From an uncultured Lactobacillus sp. (GTDB taxonomy: Bacteria > Bacillota > Bacilli > Lactobacillales > Lactobacillaceae): 55,037 nucleotides of DNA. Location: positions 1-55,037 of the forward strand of contig CAJUNC010000017.1 in the NCBI GenBank assembly GCA_910587695.1, in the 5' to 3' direction. Below the pieces are notes generated by a model. That model had not been told where the DNA came from. It did not search any database and worked only from the letters and a program-made list of their open reading frames with translations. Of the stretch, positions 5,776 through 13,569 are shown piece by piece (the stretch's first letter is position 1; each line of letters opens with the position of its first letter). The translations under genes were made by a program, and so were the position numbers.

Positions 5776-6804
5776 ATGCACCAAGAGATCGAGTGGATCG
5801 AGCGGATCGTTCCAGATGTGATCGATACCTTAAGTCGAAGATATGCAGTGCTAAAGCAGATTGCAGCGTTTGGACCAATAGGTAGACGTTCATTAGCCGA
5901 AGCCTTGGGCATGAGCGAGCGGATCTTACGGAGTGAGGCAGATTGCCTAAAACGACAAGAACTCGTCGCAGCAACTAAGTCTGGGATGGTCTTGACAGAT
6001 AAGGGTAAAGAAGTTATTCAGGGGTTAGCAAGTTTTGTCGATCAATTATTAGATCTTAAGCAATTGGAATTACGTTTGAGTCAAAAGCTTAGGATCGAGA
6101 ATTGCTTGGTCGTTGCTGGTGACAGCGATGATCAGTCACAGGTAGTTGATGAGATGGGAAAACTTGTTACCAACACATTAAAAACGTTATTGCCCCATGG
6201 TCGTAATATTATAGCTGCTATGGGAGGGACGACGATGGCGCAGATCGCTGCCTGTTTGACTCCTGATATTGGTCTTCAACGTGAACTTCTCTTTGTGCCT
6301 GCACGAGGAGGGCTAGGTGAACGGATGGAGATCCAGGCAAATAACGTGTGTGCTCGGATGGCACGACGGACTGGTGGAAAAAGCCGTTCGCTCTATGTGC
6401 CTGAGCAAGTAAGCGAGAGTACGTATCGTCCATTGTTAAAAGAACCTGCTGTTCAAGAGGTCGTCAATTTGATCGGCCAAAGTAATGCTGTGATCCACAG
6501 CATCGGGACAGCAATGCATATGGCACATCGGCGTTCGATGTCACCAGAAGTGATCGCAATGTTGAATAAGAAAAAAGCGGTCGGGGAAGCATTTGGTTAT
6601 TTTTTTGATGAAAAAGGGCAGATCGTATATCGGATCTCACGTATCGGGATCCAATTAGAAGACCTCGCTTCTATGGAATGTGTAATTGCCGTCGCTGGTG
6701 GTACTTCAAAAGCAAAAGCGATCGTCTCTTACATGAAACACGCTCCTAAACAAACATGTCTGATCACAGACGAGGGAGCAGCAAAAGCGATTTTAAAAGA
6801 GTAG
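5776..6804 (+). CDS. cggR: Central glycolytic genes regulator CggR
   Basis: This 342-residue SorC/DeoR-type repressor has an N-terminal winged helix (residues 25-80, GRRSLAEALGMSERILRSEADCLKRQELV) and a C-terminal sugar-phosphate sensor domain from about 100, with the conserved GGTTMAQIA, FVPARGGLG and FGYFFDEKG segments. CggR represses the downstream glycolytic genes and is relieved by fructose-1,6-bisphosphate. AAGGGAG precedes the ATG. Being first gene of the operon it regulates itself. Length and order match lactobacillus and Bacillus homologues. Confidence 0.95.
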   Translation: MHQEIEWIERIVPDVIDTLSRRYAVLKQIAAFGPIGRRSLAEALGMSERILRSEADCLKRQELVAATKSGMVLTDKGKEVIQGLASFVDQLLDLKQLELRLSQKLRIENCLVVAGDSDDQSQVVDEMGKLVTNTLKTLLPHGRNIIAAMGGTTMAQIAACLTPDIGLQRELLFVPARGGLGERMEIQANNVCARMARRTGGKSRSLYVPEQVSESTYRPLLKEPAVQEVVNLIGQSNAVIHSIGTAMHMAHRRSMSPEVIAMLNKKKAVGEAFGYFFDEKGQIVYRISRIGIQLEDLASMECVIAVAGGTSKAKAIVSYMKHAPKQTCLITDEGAAKAILKE

Positions 6805-6862
6805 TGTTTTGAACATTACTTTTTAAAATAAATTTTTATTTCCTAAAGGAGGAAATTGTAGT

Positions 6863-7876
6863 ATGACTACTAAAGTAGGTATTAATGGTTTTGGTCGTAT
6901 CGGCCGTTTAGCATTCCGTCGTATTGCTGAAACATCAAAAGACTTGGAAATCGTTGCTATCAACGACTTGACATCTCCAGCAATGTTGGCTCACTTGTTG
7001 AAATATGACACAGCTCATGGTCAATTTGAAGGTGAAGTTTCCGCAACAGAAAACGCACTTATCGTTAACGGTAAGGAAATTCCTGTTTACGCAGAAGCAG
7101 ACGCACGCAACATTCCTTGGGTTAAGAACGATGGTGTAGAATTGGTTCTTGAATCAACAGGTTTCTACACATCTCCAGAAAAGGCACAAGCACACGTAGA
7201 AGCAGGCGCTAAGAAAGTTCTTGTTTCAGCTCCAGCTGGCAAGATGAAGACGATCGTTTACGGTGTTAACGATGATACATTGACACCAGAAGACCAAATC
7301 GTTTCTGCTGCTTCATGTACAACAAACTGCTTGGCACCACTTGCTAAGGCTGTTAACGATGCATTTGGCATCAAAGCTGGTACAATGACAACTATCCACG
7401 CTTACACAGCTACACAAAAATTACAAGATGGTCCAGATCGCGGTGGTAACGTACGTAACGCACGTGCTGCAGCTCAAAACACAATTCCTCACTCAACAGG
7501 TGCTGCTAAAGCTATCGGCTTAGTTGTTCCAGAATTGAACGGCAAGTTAGACGGTCATGCACAACGTGTTCCTGTTATCACAGGTTCATTAACAGAATTA
7601 GTTGCAACTCTTGACAAAGAAGTTACAGCTGAAGAAGTTAACGAAGCAGTTAAGAAAGTTACAGAAAACAACCCATCATTTGGTTACAATGCTGACGGTA
7701 TCGTTTCTTCAGATATCATCGGTACATCATTTGGTTCTATCTTCGACCCAACACAAACACAAGTTGTTGGTGAAGGCGATGCACAAGTTGTTAAGACTGT
7801 TGCATGGTACGACAACGAAGCTGGCTTTACAGCACAAATGATCCGTACATTGGAAAAATTTGCAAGCATGCTTTAA
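6863..7876 (+). CDS. gap: Glyceraldehyde-3-phosphate dehydrogenase (NAD, glycolytic)
   Basis: The 337-residue enzyme oxidises glyceraldehyde-3-phosphate to 1,3-bisphosphoglycerate with NAD. The Rossmann start VGINGFGRIGRLAFR, the catalytic SCTTNCLAP with the active Cys, and the C-terminal WYDNEAGFTAQM are all present. A strong AAAGGAGGAAAT precedes the ATG. Codon use is that of a highly expressed gene (CGT, GGT, AAC), and GATC is rare here, unlike in neighbouring low-expression genes. It follows cggR by 58 bases and is followed by a strong terminator-like hairpin. Confidence 0.98.
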   Translation: MTTKVGINGFGRIGRLAFRRIAETSKDLEIVAINDLTSPAMLAHLLKYDTAHGQFEGEVSATENALIVNGKEIPVYAEADARNIPWVKNDGVELVLESTGFYTSPEKAQAHVEAGAKKVLVSAPAGKMKTIVYGVNDDTLTPEDQIVSAASCTTNCLAPLAKAVNDAFGIKAGTMTTIHAYTATQKLQDGPDRGGNVRNARAAAQNTIPHSTGAAKAIGLVVPELNGKLDGHAQRVPVITGSLTELVATLDKEVTAEEVNEAVKKVTENNPSFGYNADGIVSSDIIGTSFGSIFDPTQTQVVGEGDAQVVKTVAWYDNEAGFTAQMIRTLEKFASML

Positions 7877-7919
7877 GATTTAGCTAAACGCTAATTTTAA
7901 CTTGTTATGCAGGTTATGA

Positions 7920-7956
7920 GGCGGGGGGAGGCAGACTCCTCCCGCCTTTTATTTTT
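7920..7956 (+). terminator. Strong hairpin with T-run between gap and pgk
   Basis: GGCGGGGGGA pairs over ten positions with TCCTCCCGCC around a seven-base loop, followed by TTTTATTTTT. It has the form of a complete intrinsic terminator inside the operon. It would lower pgk-tpiA-eno transcription relative to cggR-gap, or stabilise the gap mRNA 3' end. Confidence 0.85.
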
Positions 7957-7978
7957 AACAAAACATGGAGGCTTACTT

Positions 7979-9172
7979 ATGTCTAAACTTATTGTTTCAG
8001 ATTTAAAAGATCTTAAAGGTAAAAAAGTTTTAGTTCGTGTTGACTTTAATGTTCCTATCAAAGACGGTGTTATCGGTGATGATAACCGTATGGTAGCAGC
8101 ATTGCCAACGATCAAATACATCACAGATCAAGGTGGCAAGGCTATTTTGTTCTCACACCTTGGCCGTATCAAGACTGAAGAAGACAAAGAAAAATTGTCT
8201 TTACGTCCAGTTGCAGAACACTTAGCTGATCTTTTGAATAAAAAAGTTACATTTGTTCCTGCTACACGTGGCAAACAATTAGAAGATGCTATCGCAGAAA
8301 TGGAAGATGGCGATGTTTTAGTTGTTGAAAACACACGTTTTGAAGATCTAGACGGCAAAAAAGAATCTGGTAACGATCCAGAACTTGGCAAGTACTGGGC
8401 ATCACTTGGCGATGTGTTCGTTAACGATGCATTTGGTACAGCACACCGTTCACATGCTTCTAACGTTGGTATCGCAAGTAACATGGAACAAGCAGCTGCT
8501 GGTTTCTTATTAGAAAAAGAGATCAAGTTCTTGGGTGAAGCTGTTGACAACCCAGTACATCCATTCGTTGCTATCTTAGGTGGTGCTAAGGTTTCTGATA
8601 AGATCGGTGTTATCGAACACTTACTTGACAAAGCTGACAAGATCATCGTTGGTGGTGGTATGACATACACATTCTACGCTGCTAAGGGTATCAAGATCGG
8701 TAACTCCTTAGTTGAAGAAGATAAGATCGAATTGGCTAAAGAATTGCTTGCAAAAGCTGGCGACAAGATCGTTTTACCAATTGATAACGTATGTGCACCT
8801 GAATTCAACAATGATGCACCTACAAAAGTATTTGAAGGTGACATTCCTGATGGTTACATGGCACTTGATATCGGACCAAAATCTGTTGAATTGTTCAAGA
8901 GTGTTTTGAAAGATGCTAAGACAGTTGTTTGGAACGGACCTATGGGTGTGTTTGAAATGTCTAACTTCGCTAAGGGTACACTTGGCGTTGGTGAATTCTT
9001 AGGCACATTGACAGATGCAACTACGATCGTTGGTGGTGGTGACTCAACTGCTGCTGTTAAGAAATTAGGTATCGCAGACAAGTTGACACACATCTCTACT
9101 GGTGGTGGTGCTTCCCTTGAATATCTTGAAGGTAAGACACTTCCTGGTATTGCTGCCGTCTCTGACAAGTAA
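7979..9172 (+). CDS. pgk: Phosphoglycerate kinase
   Basis: The enzyme transfers phosphate from 1,3-bisphosphoglycerate to ADP. The start chosen is ATG 7979 with GGAGG nine bases upstream; it gives MSKLIVSDLKDLKGKKVLVR and the family length of 397 residues. The longer open frame from 7907 would run through the terminator hairpin. Visible signatures are the substrate motif VRVDFNVP, the hinge segment and the C-terminal nucleotide-binding VVGGGDSTAAV with STGGGASLEYLEG. Codon use is optimised. Confidence 0.97.
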   Translation: MSKLIVSDLKDLKGKKVLVRVDFNVPIKDGVIGDDNRMVAALPTIKYITDQGGKAILFSHLGRIKTEEDKEKLSLRPVAEHLADLLNKKVTFVPATRGKQLEDAIAEMEDGDVLVVENTRFEDLDGKKESGNDPELGKYWASLGDVFVNDAFGTAHRSHASNVGIASNMEQAAAGFLLEKEIKFLGEAVDNPVHPFVAILGGAKVSDKIGVIEHLLDKADKIIVGGGMTYTFYAAKGIKIGNSLVEEDKIELAKELLAKAGDKIVLPIDNVCAPEFNNDAPTKVFEGDIPDGYMALDIGPKSVELFKSVLKDAKTVVWNGPMGVFEMSNFAKGTLGVGEFLGTLTDATTIVGGGDSTAAVKKLGIADKLTHISTGGGASLEYLEGKTLPGIAAVSDK

Positions 9173-9193
9173 TAACCATTGATCAATTGCTGA

Positions 9194-9224
9194 CAGGGGT
9201 AATGTTTTGCCCCTGCCAGTTTGT
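9194..9224 (+). other. Hairpin between pgk and tpiA
   Basis: CAGGGG at 9194-9199 pairs with CCCCTG at 9210-9215, followed by CCAGTTTGTTT. The T-run is poor, so it may be an mRNA-processing or stability element or a weak terminator. Confidence 0.5.
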
Positions 9225-9255
9225 TTAAACAATTTTCTTTGAAAGGATGATTTTC

Positions 9256-10011
9256 GTGCGTACACCAATTATTGCAGGTAACTGGAAGATGAACATGAAT
9301 CCAGAACAAACTGCTGAATTTGTAAAAGCCGTTAAAGATAAATTACCAAAGGCAACAGAAGTAGAATCTGTTATTGCTGCTCCTGCTGTTGACTTACCAG
9401 CATTATTAGAAAATGCTAAAGGTTCAGAATTAAAAGTAGCTGCTGAAAACTGCTACTTTGAAGATGAAGGTGCCTTCACAGGTGAAACTTCACCTAAAGT
9501 TTTAAAAGAAATGGGTGTTGACTATGTGATCATCGGTCACTCCGAACGTCGCGACTACTTCCATGAAACAGACGAAGACATCAACAAAAAAGCACATGCC
9601 ATCTTTAACAATGGTATGACACCTATCGTTTGCTGTGGTGAATCTTTAGAAACTCGTGAAGCTGGCAAGGCTGAAGAATGGGTCCAAGCACAAGTTAAGG
9701 CTGCGCTTAAAGACTTAACAGCAGAACAAGTTTCAAACCTTGTGATCGCTTATGAACCAATTTGGGCTATCGGTACAGGTAAGACAGCTACATCTGACCA
9801 AGCAGAAGAGATCTGTGCAGTTGTAAGAAAGACTGTTGCTGACCTATACGACCAAGATGTTGCTGATAAAGTTCGCATCCAATACGGTGGTTCTGTAAAA
9901 CCAGCTAACGTTAAAGAATTAATGGCTAAGCCAAACATCGATGGTGGCTTAGTTGGTGGGGCTTCATTAGTTCCTGAATCATATCTAGAATTGGTCAATT
10001 TTAACGACTAG
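9256..10011 (+). CDS. tpiA: Triosephosphate isomerase
   Basis: The 251-residue TIM barrel interconverts dihydroxyacetone phosphate and glyceraldehyde-3-phosphate. GTG 9256 is preferred because GAAAGGA lies eight bases before it and it gives the canonical MRTPIIAGNWKMN; ATG 9247 overlaps the ribosome site. The catalytic residues are visible in NWKMN (Lys), IIGHSERR (His) and AYEPIWAIGTGK (Glu), and the phosphate loop in YGGSVKP and GGLVGGASL. It is fourth in the glycolytic operon. Confidence 0.97.
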   Translation: MRTPIIAGNWKMNMNPEQTAEFVKAVKDKLPKATEVESVIAAPAVDLPALLENAKGSELKVAAENCYFEDEGAFTGETSPKVLKEMGVDYVIIGHSERRDYFHETDEDINKKAHAIFNNGMTPIVCCGESLETREAGKAEEWVQAQVKAALKDLTAEQVSNLVIAYEPIWAIGTGKTATSDQAEEICAVVRKTVADLYDQDVADKVRIQYGGSVKPANVKELMAKPNIDGGLVGGASLVPESYLELVNFND

Positions 10012-10129
10012 ATTAATTTTTGCTTGAACCTTCATGAAATGGATTGAAAGTTTAGGCTAAAACCATTAAAATAATTGATGAGGACAATATTTCTCAAAGT
10101 CAATCAAACTAAAAGGAGAGTAATATTTT

Positions 10130-11455
10130 ATGTCTGCAATTACAGAAATTTATGCTCGCGAAGTCTTAGACTCACGTGGCAACCCAACAGTTGAAGCTGA
10201 AGTTTACACAGAAGATGGCGGTTTTGGTCGTGGTATCGTGCCTTCCGGTGCTTCTACAGGTGAACACGAAGCTGTTGAATTGCGTGACGGCGACAAGTCA
10301 CGTTACATGGGCAAAGGTGTTACAAAAGCTGTTGCCAATGTAAATGACATTATCGCAAAAGAAATCGTTGGCTACGAAGTAACAGACCAAATCGCTATCG
10401 ACAAAGCTATGATCGCTTTGGACGGTACACCAAACAAAGGTAAACTTGGTGCTAACGCTATCTTGGCTGTTTCCATCGCTGTTGCTCGTGCAGCTGCTGA
10501 TGAATTACAAGTGCCATTGTACAACTACATGGGTGGTACAAACGCACACGTATTGCCAACACCAATGATGAACGTTATCAACGGTGGTGCACACTCAGAT
10601 AACAAGGTTGACTTCCAAGAATTCATGATCATGCCTGTTGGTGCTTCTTCTATCAAAGAAGCTGTTCGTATGGGTTCTGAAACATTCCACAACTTGCAAA
10701 AACTTCTTGCAGCTGATGGTAAAGTAACTTCTGTTGGTGACGAAGGTGGTTTTGCACCTGACTTCGCAAACAACGAAGAACCATTACAATACTTGATCAA
10801 AGCTATCGAAGCAGCTGGTTACAAACCAGGTAAAGATATCTCTATCGCTATCGACGTTGCTTCTTCTGAACTTTGGGATGGTGAAACTGGCAAGTACAAA
10901 CTTCGCTGGTCAACAGGTGAAGAATTCACAACAGCTGAATTCATCAAATATCTTGAAGGTTTAGTTGCTAAATACCCAATTATCTCGATCGAAGATCCTA
11001 TCGATGAAAACAACTGGGATGACTGGAAAGAGATCACAGCTGAACTTGGTAAGAAAGTTCAATTGGTTGGTGACGACTTCTTCGTTACAAATACACAATA
11101 CTTAGCTAAGGGTATCCGTATGGGTTGTGCAAACTCCATCTTGATCAAAGTTAACCAAATCGGTACTTTGACAGAAACTTTCGAAGCTATTGAAATGGCT
11201 AAGGAAGCTGGTTACACAGCTATCGTTTCCCACCGTTCTGGTGAAACTGAAGATACAACGATTGCCGACTTGGTCGTTGCTACAAACGCTGGCCAAATCA
11301 AGACAGGTTCAATGAGCCGTACAGACCGTATCGCTAAGTACAACCAATTAATGCGTATCGAAGATCAATTGACAAGTGGCGTTGCTCAATACAAAGGTAT
11401 CAACTCCTTCTACAACTTGAGTGAACAAGCTCGTCAAGCGATCGAAGAAAAATAA
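10130..11455 (+). CDS. eno: Enolase (phosphopyruvate hydratase)
   Basis: The 441-residue enzyme converts 2-phosphoglycerate to phosphoenolpyruvate. Visible features are the N-terminal REVLDSRGNPTVE, substrate loop SGASTGEHE, metal ligands within DVASSELWDG, SIEDPIDENN and VGDDFFVTN, and the lysine/histidine region ILIKVNQIGTLTE and SHRSGETED. AAAGGAGAG precedes the ATG. It ends the operon; 118 bases separate it from tpiA. GATC is near its random expectation here (3 sites in 10141-10860). Confidence 0.98.
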   Translation: MSAITEIYAREVLDSRGNPTVEAEVYTEDGGFGRGIVPSGASTGEHEAVELRDGDKSRYMGKGVTKAVANVNDIIAKEIVGYEVTDQIAIDKAMIALDGTPNKGKLGANAILAVSIAVARAAADELQVPLYNYMGGTNAHVLPTPMMNVINGGAHSDNKVDFQEFMIMPVGASSIKEAVRMGSETFHNLQKLLAADGKVTSVGDEGGFAPDFANNEEPLQYLIKAIEAAGYKPGKDISIAIDVASSELWDGETGKYKLRWSTGEEFTTAEFIKYLEGLVAKYPIISIEDPIDENNWDDWKEITAELGKKVQLVGDDFFVTNTQYLAKGIRMGCANSILIKVNQIGTLTETFEAIEMAKEAGYTAIVSHRSGETEDTTIADLVVATNAGQIKTGSMSRTDRIAKYNQLMRIEDQLTSGVAQYKGINSFYNLSEQARQAIEEK

Positions 11456-11495
11456 TTAGTTGATTGACTTAACAATCTAGTAGTATAGCTACTGC

Positions 11496-11530
11496 AAAAA
11501 GAGACCTGTTGTGGGTCTCTTTTTGTTTTT
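11496..11530 (+). terminator. Terminator of the glycolytic operon
   Basis: AAAAAGAGACC pairs with GGGTCTCTTTTT around a six-base loop, with T-runs on both strands. Confidence 0.92.
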
Positions 11531-11570
11531 ACATATGAAATTTTCTAGGGGGCACTGTTTAGGAGAGGCA

Positions 11571-13142
11571 GTGGAAGAAAAGATGAAAAAAATCAATTTA
11601 AAGAGTCTAAACTATGTTCGCTTTCGTTTTATCATTCGCGGAGCTCTAGTTGGTATATTAGTAGGTTTTGTAGTCAGTTTATTTCGGTCAGTGATCGAAA
11701 ATTTACTTAAGGTGATGCAAAATATTTATCCAAAATTATTGACTGAACCAAAACTTTGGCCAGTAGTTATCATTTTTTTGCTGCTCGTATTAGGCGTGAA
11801 TGCTCATTTTTTTGTTAAAGAACCAAATATCAGTGGCTCTGGGATCCCGCAAGTCGAAGGTCAATTAGCTGGGCTAATTGAAGTTGATTGGTGGTCGATC
11901 TTATGGCGTAAATGGATCGGCGGTGTTCTAGCGATCGGTTCAGGTTTATTTTTAGGGCGAGAAGGCCCTTCGATCCAATTAGGAGCGATGGTCGGGCAAG
12001 GCGTTGCCCAGAAGTTACATCTGACCAAAAGTGAGCAACATTGTCTACTGGCAGGTGGGGCTGCTGCTGGACTAGCTGCTGCTTTTAATGCTCCGATCGC
12101 AGCGTCATTATTTGTGATCGAGGAGATATATCATAATTTTTCATCTTTTGTTTGGACTACTTCACTGGCCGCAGCAATTATGGCTAATTTTGTTTCGCTT
12201 AACTTTTTTGGATCACGTCCAGTGCTGTATCTACCTCATGATCAAAATTTTCCGCCAAGTAGCTATTGGACCTTAGTTATTTTAGGGATCTTCTTGGGGT
12301 TATTAGGTTTAGTATATGAATTTTTGACGCTCAATAGTAGTTATCTATATCAAAAGATAAAGTGGCTCTCACCACGCTTTTATGGAGCGATACCGTTGGT
12401 CATAGTGGTCTTTATTGGGATGTATTGGCCCCAGTATCTAGGTGGTGGCAATAATTTGATCGTCAGTTTACCAGCGTGGCATTTGACACTAGGTAGCTTA
12501 TTTTGCTTATTTTTATTACGCTTAGCTTTTTCTACATTATCATATGGCTCTAGTTTACCCGGGGGGATCTTTTTGCCGATCTTGACGTTAGGGGCTTTAC
12601 TTGGCGCGCTTTACTGGAAAGCTTTGTCACAAATGGGGCTCTTATCCGATGCTTTTTTAGTTAACTGTATGATCTATGCGATGGCAGGGTATTTTGCAGG
12701 GATCGGCAAAGCGCCCTTTACTGCGATCTTATTGGTAACTGAGATGGTCGGTTCCTTAGAGCACCTGATGCCTTTAGCCTTGGTCTCCTTAACGGCTTAT
12801 GCGGTTTGTGATATTTTGCACGGTAAGCCGATCTATGAAGCGATGTTGGCCAATTTAAGCGCCCATACCGCTAAGCAGAAAATACTGCTTAAAGTCGACC
12901 AGCATGAACAATTTGAGTTCCCGATCTTTGCTGGTTCAAAATTACAAGAGCGTCAGGTAAAGACGATCGCATGGCCCAAAGAGTGTCTATTGTTGACGAT
13001 CCGTCGTGGTGAAAAAGAGATCTTGCCCCATGGAGAAACATTACTTAAAGCGGGGGATACTTTAGTTATCTTGACCGCACCAGAAAAGCAAGCTCTGATC
13101 AAAGATAAATTGACTAAGTTATCGGACTTGCCACCAAATTAG
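11571..13142 (+). CDS. ClC-family chloride channel/transporter with a C-terminal TrkA-C-like domain
   Basis: Start GTG 11571 has AGGAGAGG upstream; the longer open frame from 11511 begins inside the enolase terminator. The 523-residue protein has the ClC signatures GSGIPQVEG (anion site Ser), GREGPSIQLG (gating Glu) and GKAPFTAILL. The Glu suggests a 2Cl-/H+ exchanger of the EriC type. About ten hydrophobic segments span residues 20-420. The last 80 residues (ILLKVDQHEQFEFPIFAG to DTLVILTAPEKQ) resemble an RCK-C/TrkA-C ligand-binding domain. Likely roles are acid resistance and anion balance. It stands alone, outside the glycolytic operon. Confidence 0.88.
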   Translation: MEEKMKKINLKSLNYVRFRFIIRGALVGILVGFVVSLFRSVIENLLKVMQNIYPKLLTEPKLWPVVIIFLLLVLGVNAHFFVKEPNISGSGIPQVEGQLAGLIEVDWWSILWRKWIGGVLAIGSGLFLGREGPSIQLGAMVGQGVAQKLHLTKSEQHCLLAGGAAAGLAAAFNAPIAASLFVIEEIYHNFSSFVWTTSLAAAIMANFVSLNFFGSRPVLYLPHDQNFPPSSYWTLVILGIFLGLLGLVYEFLTLNSSYLYQKIKWLSPRFYGAIPLVIVVFIGMYWPQYLGGGNNLIVSLPAWHLTLGSLFCLFLLRLAFSTLSYGSSLPGGIFLPILTLGALLGALYWKALSQMGLLSDAFLVNCMIYAMAGYFAGIGKAPFTAILLVTEMVGSLEHLMPLALVSLTAYAVCDILHGKPIYEAMLANLSAHTAKQKILLKVDQHEQFEFPIFAGSKLQERQVKTIAWPKECLLLTIRRGEKEILPHGETLLKAGDTLVILTAPEKQALIKDKLTKLSDLPPN

Positions 13143-13229
13143 CGGGAAATGTTACTGGAAAAATTTGAGTAAGTATGCTAAATTATAATAGATGTAGTTT
13201 ACCATAGCGGGTAAGGAGGTAAATTTAGA

Positions 13230-13466
13230 TTGTACAATATACTTTTAACACTATTGCTGATCGTTTCAGTGCTGATCATTATTGCTGTTTTAATGCAACC
13301 AGCTAAGACTGACAATGCATCCTCTGCCTTATCTGGTGGCGCAACGGAATTATTTAGTAAGCAAAAACCACGTGGATTTGAAGCATTTATGCAAAAGGTC
13401 ACGGCCGTTTTAGGTGTCGTATTCTTTGCGCTATCCTTAGCTCTAGTATACATTTCAGCACACTAG
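13230..13466 (+). CDS. secG: Protein translocase subunit SecG
   Basis: The 78-residue product starts with TTG behind AAGGAGG. It has two membrane segments (about 4-22 and 55-75) and the SecG phrase VLMQPAKTDNASSALSGGATELFSKQKPRG between them. SecG assists SecYE in protein export. The order secG-rnr-smpB is common in Firmicutes. A terminator follows, so it can be transcribed apart from rnr. Confidence 0.93.
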   Translation: MYNILLTLLLIVSVLIIIAVLMQPAKTDNASSALSGGATELFSKQKPRGFEAFMQKVTAVLGVVFFALSLALVYISAH

Positions 13467-13477
13467 CTTTATAAGAT

Positions 13478-13513
13478 AAAGCCTCCTGCATGATGAACAC
13501 AGGGGGCTTTTTT
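13478..13513 (+). terminator. Terminator after secG
   Basis: AAGCCTCCTG pairs with CAGGGGGCTT across a loop of about 11 bases, followed by TTTTTT. Confidence 0.88.
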
Positions 13514-13569
13514 CGAGTAAAAGTCATGACAGTGAATGTTAATTATTTCAAAAGATGATGAGGATTTAA

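Noticed and set aside
7330..7348. TTGGCACCACTTGCT in gap resembling a sigma-54 promoter
   Set aside because: Spacing between the two elements is three instead of five bases and it lies inside coding sequence.
7907..7978. Longer N-terminus for Pgk starting at 7907
   Set aside because: It would translate through the gap-pgk terminator hairpin and adds 24 residues unknown in the family; ATG 7979 has GGAGG.
8128..8670. 180-codon minus-strand ORF inside pgk, and a similar 151-codon one at 8854-9309
   Set aside because: They are mirror frames of a highly biased, highly expressed gene, have no ribosome site and no recognisable protein; pgk and tpiA explain the sequence.
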